Origin: Pseudoalteromonas rhizosphaerae
Lineage (GTDB): Bacteria; Pseudomonadota; Gammaproteobacteria; Enterobacterales; Alteromonadaceae
Assembly (NCBI RefSeq): GCF_902498845.1
Contig: NZ_CABVLM010000011.1
Coordinates: 1 to 64,000 of the forward strand
Length of the DNA stretch: 64,000 nucleotides
Direction of reading: 5' to 3'
Positions within the stretch are counted from its first letter, which is position 1, and each line of letters starts with the position of its first letter. The notes beneath the pieces are model-generated. The model was not told where the DNA came from, searched no databases, and saw nothing but the letters and a program-made list of their open reading frames with translations. The position numbers and the translations under genes were made by a program. Below, piece by piece: positions 57,939 to 64,000 of this stretch.

Positions 57939-58964
57939 CTACTCCTGCGCTGCTGCAAGCGGCTTGATATAATTAAGCTCTTGCGCTGGGCGTAAACGTT
58001 GTACGCCTTCAACTACCAAAATATCGCCTTCGTTTAAAGGCCCAGATACGAGCAAACGACCCGCTAAACGTTGCTGGATTTTAACATCAACTCGAGTTGC
58101 CTTTTGCTCAACACTTTTCCATACATAGGGGCCAGTTGCCCCCCATAAAAGCGCAGCTTCAGGCACTGCAGCTAAACTCTGCCCTAATACCTCAATATGT
58201 ACTCTAAAACTCATACCCGGTAAAAATTGTGCTTGTGCATTATCCAGTTTTGCTTTGACACGCAGCGTACGTGTTTGTGGATCAATGCGTGAGTCAAGAT
58301 AAGCGACTTGCGCATTTATCGCATCGCTTCCTTGCCACGGCATCACAGTCACGTTACCGCTAGTTCTGAGCATTGAAATAGCTGACTCTGGTGCATTAAA
58401 ATTAATGTATAACGAACGAGTATCATCAATACTGGCGATGGCTGTTTGAGTGGTAATTCGATCGCCAACTTCGACATCCGTTAACCCCATGGTGCCACTA
58501 AAAGGTGCTCGTACTTGGCGATCTTCTAATTCGGTTTCGGCTTTAGTCACCGCAACCATAGCTAACTCATACACGGTTTTTGCATCATCTAGATCGCTTT
58601 TTGGCACCGCGCCTTTAGCGTGACTTTGCTGTAAACGTGTTTGTATTCGTTCACTATCTGCAAGTTTTATTTTCGCTTCATTAAGCGCCGCTTTTTGTCT
58701 GCGCGAATCGAGCTCTAATAAAATAGCTCCTGCGGTTACCTGATCACCGGGTTTAAAATGCACAGCCGTCACTTTATCCCCCACTGCAGGATAGAGGATA
58801 ACAGAGCGAATCGCTTCGGCATTACCAACCGCTTGAACTTGCTCTTTTGCACGTTCCATCGCAACAGGTTCAACAATTACATTAGCAGCAAATGCCGATG
58901 GCATTACCGCTGAACAAGTAATAAAAACACTGACTAAAAGAACTCGTAATTTCAAAAAGATCAC
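57939..58964 (-). CDS. RND efflux periplasmic adaptor subunit
   Basis: The 341-residue membrane-fusion protein starts with a signal peptide (cleavage after SAFA, about residue 26). A lipoyl-like domain (HFKPGDQVTAGAILLELD), a helical hairpin (about 85-140), a second lipoyl half (VRAPFSGTMGLTDVEVGD) and beta-barrel parts follow. It links the permease to an outer-membrane channel. It is the first gene of a two-gene operon, ending two bases before the permease start. Confidence 0.94.
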   Translation of the reverse strand: MIFLKLRVLLVSVFITCSAVMPSAFAANVIVEPVAMERAKEQVQAVGNAEAIRSVILYPAVGDKVTAVHFKPGDQVTAGAILLELDSRRQKAALNEAKIKLADSERIQTRLQQSHAKGAVPKSDLDDAKTVYELAMVAVTKAETELEDRQVRAPFSGTMGLTDVEVGDRITTQTAIASIDDTRSLYINFNAPESAISMLRTSGNVTVMPWQGSDAINAQVAYLDSRIDPQTRTLRVKAKLDNAQAQFLPGMSFRVHIEVLGQSLAAVPEAALLWGATGPYVWKSVEQKATRVDVKIQQRLAGRLLVSGPLNEGDILVVEGVQRLRPAQELNYIKPLAAAQE

Positions 58965-59365
58965 CTAATTAATTATTATTTCCATTATGGTACGCAGTGT
59001 AACAGTGTTTTGATCAATAAAAAGTCTAGTTCGATTAACTGTCAAAACAATACGTTGAAATACCTTTATAGGGGAAAGTAACTATAGCATTGTATTTAAT
59101 ACTAAGAGGCTAACTAGCTATAAAGACCCTATACATAAACAGCCTAATTGATCAGAATAAGGTATTGTCTTAAATTTACTCATAATGATAGTTTGAGCTT
59201 TTAGAACTAAAAATTGTTGAATTTACGGATTAATAAACCCTGAAAGTGGTCCAAAATATCTAATTTATTGCTAAGTACTTTTGAGTAAGTGGGCAAACAG
59301 GTATAGTATGCAACAATAGTTTTTATTAGGGTCCCCCCTGCTAGTTTATATTTAAAAGGACAATT
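58965..59365. other. Divergent intergenic region upstream of the RND operon
   Basis: About 400 non-coding AT-rich bases between the adaptor gene and the next plus-strand gene. No regulator gene, repeat or clear operator is visible. AAAAGGACA lies just before the next start. Confidence 0.5.
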
Positions 59366-59707
59366 ATGTTTAAGCAAAAATTTACCGATATACATGGTAT
59401 TACACACCAAGAAGCCGTATTTTTGGTCAACCTGATCAACATTAGTGAACAGCTTTCTAAACAACTACAATTCGATCACAGCGGAGAAGTTAGCGTTGAG
59501 TCTTACGAACATGGCAATGTTGAATTTTCAGCCGTTTATTGGACATCAGCAAAAGCTAAAGAGGACGGTTGTGAGCCGCTGATTTTTATGTATAAAAAAG
59601 ATGTGTACACACTAGAGCAATGCACTATTGCTGTAGATAACGCTAAAGACATGACACCTGAACAGCTCACCAATGCCGCCGAAGCGCATTTAAAAACATT
59701 AATCTAA
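59366..59707 (+). CDS. Hypothetical small cytoplasmic protein
   Basis: The 113-residue product has no signal peptide or membrane segment and an acidic to neutral composition, for example EVSVESYEHGNVEFSAVYW followed by helical EQLTNAAEAHLKTLI. I recognise no family. AAAAGGACAATT before the ATG gives good translation support. It stands alone between the RND operon and the chorismate mutase gene. Confidence 0.65.
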   Translation: MFKQKFTDIHGITHQEAVFLVNLINISEQLSKQLQFDHSGEVSVESYEHGNVEFSAVYWTSAKAKEDGCEPLIFMYKKDVYTLEQCTIAVDNAKDMTPEQLTNAAEAHLKTLI

Positions 59708-60027
59708 AGTTGGCATGTATACATGGTGATTTAATAAAAACATCACCGTGTTAACACGCTTATTTAGAACTTAAGATGACACCTATCACAATTATTTACC
59801 TAAAACAGGTTTTCACCACATAAAAATGCACGACGCACGCAGCGAAAAACGCAATGCTAATAACCGGATCTGAATACTAAATCAATAAAGTTGCTGTTGC
59901 TCGAATCATAAAATACTAATAGCTTAATCACTGATGTAATAACTGTGCTTAAAGCTATGATTTTTAAAAATTTGTGCCTGTCCCATTGTTACAGATTAAC
60001 GCTTACCTGCTAGTATAAAAATTTATA
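59708..60027. other. Non-coding stretch
   Basis: About 320 bases with no credible gene. One short imperfect hairpin (GGTGAT ... ATCACC) lies soon after the preceding stop and may be a weak terminator; otherwise nothing is recognised. Confidence 0.4.
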
Positions 60028-60558
60028 TTATTGAAGCCTGATTTCAATCAAGGCGTTAAATAACATCTCTTTGTCTGCTCGTGTTAAATATCGAGAATTT
60101 AGTGTGCGTTCAAAAACTTTAAATTCTTGCTGTGAAAAAACGCCTCCATGACGTAAATACTGTGTAAGTTCAATATTGATGTCTTTCCCTAGCTTTATCA
60201 GTGCAGGACGGATAACAGTATCTAAATTTCTAGGCTCTTTATCTGTTGGCTTACTAAGCAAGTCAGCGCGGTATCTGTATTGTATAGCCTTAGCCGCAGA
60301 TATTTGGGCACGAAAAAACGCGAGGACACTTTCTTTGTTTAAGCCTTGTTTTTCTGCTGACAAACTTGCATTGTTAATAACAATTAGCTCACGCTCTTTA
60401 TCTTCAATGGCTTGGTTATTATTACTCTTATAAAGCGCAACATCTTCCATGTAACTCAAGCGCAAGTTTATTGTTGAAAAAAGCTCTTGTGCTGTACTTG
60501 CAGCAAAAGAATTAGTTGAAAGCAGCATAGCTGCAAAGATTGAGATGATTCGAAACAT
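60028..60558 (-). CDS. Secreted chorismate mutase (AroQ gamma type)
   Basis: The 176-residue product has a signal peptide (MFRIISIFAAMLLSTNSFA), so the mature enzyme should be periplasmic. The mature part carries the AroQ helix pattern: LFSTINLRLSYMEDVALYK, DKERELIVINNA, and FFRAQISAAKAIQYRYRADL. It converts chorismate to prephenate outside the cytoplasm, where its role is unclear. A C-terminal extension of about 70 residues is normal for the gamma class. It is a single gene. Confidence 0.88.
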   Translation of the reverse strand: MFRIISIFAAMLLSTNSFAASTAQELFSTINLRLSYMEDVALYKSNNNQAIEDKERELIVINNASLSAEKQGLNKESVLAFFRAQISAAKAIQYRYRADLLSKPTDKEPRNLDTVIRPALIKLGKDINIELTQYLRHGGVFSQQEFKVFERTLNSRYLTRADKEMLFNALIEIRLQ

Positions 60559-60638
60559 AATATCTTACCTTATGAATGGAGACTGTTATCGTGCAATAAA
60601 AACCTAATGATTAAAATTTATTCAATCTTGGTTACCTT

Positions 60639-60667
60639 AAAAAAGCCCCAGACAACGCTGAGGCTTT
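60639..60667 (-). terminator. trhO terminator
   Basis: On the minus strand, AAAGCCTCAG ... CTGGGGCTTTTTT forms a hairpin with one G-T pair followed by T6, about 30 bases after the trhO stop. Confidence 0.75.
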
Positions 60668-60695
60668 ATAAAACGATAGTAATAGCTCTACTAAA

Positions 60696-61703
60696 TTACT
60701 TTTTACGCTGTGCGTCTTTTTGCGCTTTTTTAGCTTCTTTACGCTTTTGTAAAACGGCTTGTGCTTCGTTGCCAATATGGCCTTCGCCACGAGCTTGCGC
60801 TAATTCAATTTGCTTTTGACGCTCAGCAAATCGTTCACGTTGTTCGTCGGTAACATCATCAATACAATGATGACACGAGACACCTTCCATGTACTCTGGT
60901 TTGAGTTTTTCTTCTTCAGTGATTGGCATACGACACGCATGACATTGATCGTATGAGCCTTTTTGTAGGTCGTGATCGACTGCTACGCGATTATCAAATA
61001 CAAAGCACTCACCTTCCCACATGGTTTCTTCTTTTGGCACTTCTTCTAGGTATTTTAAAATACCGCCTTCAAGATGGTACACATCTTCAAAACCTTGCTC
61101 TTTCATGTAAGCAGTTGATTTTTCACAGCGAATACCACCAGTACAAAACATAGCTACTTTTTTATGTTTGCTCGGATCGAGGTTTTCTTTCGCCCACTGC
61201 GGAAACTCGCGGAATGTTTTAGTATTTGGGTCTACTGCGTTTTGAAAAGTACCAATTTCGATTTCATAATCGTTACGGGTATCAACTAAAATAACCTCAG
61301 GATCTGAGATCAATGCATTCCAATCTTGTGGTTTTACATAACTGCCAACCACTTTCAGCGGATCAATCCCTTCAACACCCATTGTGACAATTTCTTTTTT
61401 TAGTTTTACCTTAGTACGGTAAAACGGGCATTCATCATCAAATGATTCTTTGCTAACAATGTTATCAAGGTTTGGTTGGCTGTCTAACCAGCTTAAAAGG
61501 TTGTCAATGCCTTCACGCTTGGCAGAAACTGTGCCGTTGATACCTTCTGCGGCAATTAATAAAGTACCACGTACTTCATTGGCTTCCATCACATCTAACA
61601 ATGGTTGGCGTAGGGCTTCGTATTCAGGTAAAGAAACAAACTTATAAAGTGCACATACAACAAAGTGCTCGCTGGTTACATTGTCTTTATGGACAGCAGT
61701 CAT
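60696..61703 (-). CDS. trhO: tRNA uridine(34) hydroxylase TrhO (YceA, rhodanese domain)
   Basis: The 335-residue protein makes 5-hydroxyuridine at tRNA position 34 with O2. After an acylphosphatase-like N-terminal part ([14 protein letters not shown]), the rhodanese domain has [17 protein letters not shown] and the active Cys in [14 protein letters not shown]-terminal zinc-ribbon-like region ([13 protein letters not shown]) precedes a basic lysine-rich tail. It is a single gene divergent from the DEAD-box helicase gene. Confidence 0.94.
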   Translation of the reverse strand: MTAVHKDNVTSEHFVVCALYKFVSLPEYEALRQPLLDVMEANEVRGTLLIAAEGINGTVSAKREGIDNLLSWLDSQPNLDNIVSKESFDDECPFYRTKVKLKKEIVTMGVEGIDPLKVVGSYVKPQDWNALISDPEVILVDTRNDYEIEIGTFQNAVDPNTKTFREFPQWAKENLDPSKHKKVAMFCTGGIRCEKSTAYMKEQGFEDVYHLEGGILKYLEEVPKEETMWEGECFVFDNRVAVDHDLQKGSYDQCHACRMPITEEEKLKPEYMEGVSCHHCIDDVTDEQRERFAERQKQIELAQARGEGHIGNEAQAVLQKRKEAKKAQKDAQRKK

Positions 61704-61918
61704 GGTGATTCCTATTTTGCTTTAGCCGTTATTGGCGGTAACCGAATCGTAAATCCGGCGCATAATACATATTGAGGGCGCGTATTTTACGCTTTTTCTA
61801 ATTAAATGCAAAAAAAGCAGTGATAATTGGCTTTTTACTGTTAGCCGCACTCGGGACTGCGCTATAATAGCGAAATTATTTATACCCAAACAAATTGCTC
61901 ATTTTGGAGAAACACACT

Positions 61919-63247
61919 TTGCATTTTACTGATCTTGGGATTGATACTCGCCTTGAAACACAATTAGCGCATCAAGGGATCACCCAGCCCACTGATATTC
62001 AGGCCCATGCAGTGCCCACCGCACTGGCAGGCCATGACATTTTCGCCCAGTCTAAAACTGGGTCGGGCAAAACCTTGGCATTTTTATTACCTGCTGTTCA
62101 ACGGGTTATGAAACAAAAGGCGCTCAGTAAACGTGATCCTCGTGTGCTTATTGTGGCGCCTACTCGTGAACTGGCGACCCAAGTATTTACCCAACTTCGC
62201 CTGCTAATTGCAGGTACTAATATTAAAGCGGTGAAAATATTAGGCGGTGAAAACTTTAATGATCAAATTAAAGCACTGCGTAACGACCCGCAATTTGTTA
62301 TTGCTACACCGGGTCGTTTAGCCGATCACTTAACTCAGCGTTCATTACAATTAAGTGGCCTTGAGTTACTTATTTTTGATGAAGCTGACCGTATTTTAGA
62401 TTTAGGTTTTACTGCACAGTTAAAGATGATCAACGAGCAAGCTGATCATCGCCTGCGCCAAACATTATTGTTTTCAGCGACACTGGATCATGCACAAGTC
62501 GATGCGTTATCACGTAATTTACTGAAAAAGCCAAAACAAATTACCCTTAGTGCGGCTAACGAACAACATTCAGATATTAAACAAAGCTTATATTTAGCTG
62601 ATCATCTTGATCATAAAGAAGCGCTGCTTGAGCATTTTTTAAAGCAAGACGAGGTCGGGCAATGCATTATATTTACAGCGACTCGTACTGATACCAGCCG
62701 TTTAAGCGAATCACTTAATGCTAAAGGTTTTAAAGCCCAAGCATTAGCAGGTGATTTAGCCCAAAATAAACGTTTAGATATCATGGACGGCTTTAGCCGT
62801 GAAAACTTTAAAATTTTAATAACCACCGATGTTGCCTCTCGTGGTCTTGATTTACTGAGCGTAACTCATGTAATCAATTTTGATTTACCTAAACACGCTG
62901 AAGAGTATGTGCATCGTATTGGTCGTACTGGTCGAGCTGGCTTTAAAGGTACCGCTATTTCACTGGTCGGTCCTAAAGATTGGTTAAGCTATAAAGCAAT
63001 TAAATCATTCTTAAATGATGAACTTGAGTTTCATACCGTTGCAGGGTTAAAAGGTAAGTTTAAAGGTTTACGCGAACCAAAACCTGATGCAACATGGGCT
63101 AAAGCACAAGAAAATGTAAAGCCTAAAGTAAAAGCTGTGACTAAACGCAAAGCAAAACCTAAAAAGCCACAAGCGCCAATCAAAGCCCCTCTTAATATTG
63201 ATGGTGATGCACCAATGCGCCGTCGTAAAAAGCCAGAACAGGAATAA
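61919..63247 (+). CDS. DEAD-box ATP-dependent RNA helicase
   Basis: The protein of about 442 residues unwinds RNA duplexes, probably in ribosome assembly or mRNA decay. Motifs in order are AQSKTGSGKT, PTRELATQ, TPGRLADH, DEAD, FSATLD, DVASRGLDLL and HRIGRTGRAG. A C-terminal tail of about 60 residues is rich in Lys and Pro. The start appears to be a TTG (MHFTDLGID), nine bases after GGAG; no ATG is available nearby. It most resembles SrmB/RhlE-type helicases, and the exact orthologue is not assigned. Confidence 0.92.
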   Translation: MHFTDLGIDTRLETQLAHQGITQPTDIQAHAVPTALAGHDIFAQSKTGSGKTLAFLLPAVQRVMKQKALSKRDPRVLIVAPTRELATQVFTQLRLLIAGTNIKAVKILGGENFNDQIKALRNDPQFVIATPGRLADHLTQRSLQLSGLELLIFDEADRILDLGFTAQLKMINEQADHRLRQTLLFSATLDHAQVDALSRNLLKKPKQITLSAANEQHSDIKQSLYLADHLDHKEALLEHFLKQDEVGQCIIFTATRTDTSRLSESLNAKGFKAQALAGDLAQNKRLDIMDGFSRENFKILITTDVASRGLDLLSVTHVINFDLPKHAEEYVHRIGRTGRAGFKGTAISLVGPKDWLSYKAIKSFLNDELEFHTVAGLKGKFKGLREPKPDATWAKAQENVKPKVKAVTKRKAKPKKPQAPIKAPLNIDGDAPMRRRKKPEQE

Positions 63248-63249
63248 TT

Positions 63250-64000
63250 ATGAGTTACCTTGGAACCACCCAAACCCTATTCGTTAACGAAGTAAGTAAC
63301 GAAGGCGCGTACCTTGATGGTCATGATCTGGGTGAAGTTTTTTTACCAAGCAGTGAAATTAAACATGAGCTAGAAGCTGGCGACAGTGTCAGCGTATTTA
63401 TCTTTTTAGATAACGCTAATCTCGCCACCGCAACAACTAAAAAGCCGTTAGCTCAAGTAGGTGAATACGCCCTACTTCGTGTTAAAGAAATCAATAGCAT
63501 TGGCGCATTCTTAGATTGGGGGCTTGAAAAAGACGTACTTGCCCCATTCAACGAACAAAAACCAAGAATGCAGGAAGGTTATTCTTACCTCGTGCGTTTA
63601 TATTTAGATAATGCCAGCAGCCGTATTTGTGCATCAAATAACTTTAATCGTTTTCTGAATAAAACAGAGCCTGAGTATGCACCACTACAAGAAGTACAAC
63701 TTATAGTGGCAGGAAAAACAGACATCGGTTACAAAGTTATTATTGAAGAAGCTCACTTTGGGGTGCTCTTCTATAACATGGTATTTAAAAACATGTTTGT
63801 AGGCCAACGCTTAACTGGATTTATTCAAAAAGTACGTGAAGACGGAAAAATTGACGTTATCCTAGAAAAACCAGGTATGGCTAAAGTAAGCGAGCTTGGC
63901 GAAAAGATCATGGATAAGTTAAAACAAGAAGGTGGCGTGCTCGCCATTGGCGATAAATCAGATCCTGAACTTATCAAAAAAATCTTCTCAACCAGTAAAG
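63250..64000 (+). CDS. CvfB-like S1 RNA-binding protein, truncated by the window edge
   Basis: An open frame starts at the ATG two bases after the helicase stop (AGGAATAATT upstream) and runs off the window after 250 codons. The product begins MSYLGTTQTLFVNEV and has repeated S1-type OB folds (GAYLDGHDLGEVFLP, GAFLDWGLEKDVLAPF and FVGQRLTGFIQKVREDGKID), the domain plan of the CvfB/YitL family of RNA-binding regulators. It is probably co-transcribed with the helicase. The C-terminal winged helix lies outside. Confidence 0.88.
   Translation, partial: MSYLGTTQTLFVNEVSNEGAYLDGHDLGEVFLPSSEIKHELEAGDSVSVFIFLDNANLATATTKKPLAQVGEYALLRVKEINSIGAFLDWGLEKDVLAPFNEQKPRMQEGYSYLVRLYLDNASSRICASNNFNRFLNKTEPEYAPLQEVQLIVAGKTDIGYKVIIEEAHFGVLFYNMVFKNMFVGQRLTGFIQKVREDGKIDVILEKPGMAKVSELGEKIMDKLKQEGGVLAIGDKSDPELIKKIFSTSK

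Noticed and set aside
57413-57967. 184-codon plus-strand open frame opposite the RND permease
   Set aside because: It is the complement of a strongly conserved efflux gene; the Ser/Thr-rich product is a typical shadow composition.
59207-59464. 85-codon minus-strand open frame
   Set aside because: It overlaps the better supported plus-strand gene at 59366, which has a good ribosome-binding site.
1-64000. Search by eye for CRISPR arrays, tRNA and rRNA genes
   Set aside because: No regularly spaced short repeats, cloverleaf-like sequences or rRNA segments were noticed; short RNAs could still be missed without a model search.

Overview
The window looks like a chromosomal segment of a marine gammaproteobacterium, most likely Pseudoalteromonas or a close Alteromonadales relative. 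This rests on moderately AT-rich DNA, the divergent bioA / bioBFCD locus next to htpX, the paired LiuR-type branched-chain amino acid clusters, and the overall character of the proteins. No rRNA, tRNA or CRISPR array was seen.

Layout. 1-850: a repeat with the features of a group II intron 3' end, a small membrane-protein gene, an attachment-site-like repeat with a GTTAGGT core, and a full LexA box. 850-7616: gloA, htpX and the biotin genes, with a BirA-type operator between bioB and bioA. 7617-8566: non-coding, with a decayed IS200-type transposase. 8567-11202: a signalling module (PAS histidine kinase, overlapping single-domain receiver, receiver/HD-GYP protein). 11421-15241: a P-loop kinase-like gene, asnS and a chemotaxis receptor. 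15242-19860: an accessory stretch with three small orphan or DUF genes, two more copies of the intron-like repeat, an HDOD gene and an intact IS1595-family element with a target duplication.

19961-36313 is a branched-chain amino acid catabolic region. A seven-gene minus-strand cluster covers valine and isoleucine breakdown (thiolase, mmsA, acyl-CoA dehydrogenase, enoyl-CoA hydratase, 3-hydroxyisobutyryl-CoA hydrolase, mmsB, SDR). It is divergent from liuRABCDE plus a two-subunit CoA transferase for leucine. Two palindromes between the clusters are probable LiuR sites. A zinc-ribbon gene then sits between two exact 25-bp copies of a terminator hairpin.

37449-52068: a LysR regulator, a periplasmic MsrA-thioredoxin-MsrB fusion, a 5-oxoproline salvage operon (pxpB, pxpC, DUF969 and DUF979 membrane proteins, pcp; no pxpA), asnB, a divergent PhzF-like gene with start and active-site problems, a MhpD-like hydratase, egtD and egtB for ergothioneine-type thiol synthesis, and a BCCT transporter. 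52152-64000: an exonuclease / CBS-nucleotidyltransferase pair, an RND efflux pump with its adaptor, a secreted chorismate mutase, trhO, a DEAD-box helicase and the start of a CvfB-like S1 protein cut by the window edge.

The most unusual signal is the small-gene modules at 1-600 and 15330-17630. Each gene has its ribosome-binding site shortly downstream of an integron-like core (GTTAGGT or a variant). Each ends at, or within about ten bases of, an ACCTAA-like core that is interrupted by the antisense end of a group II intron-like repeat. A LexA box lies next to the first module, but no integrase gene is visible.
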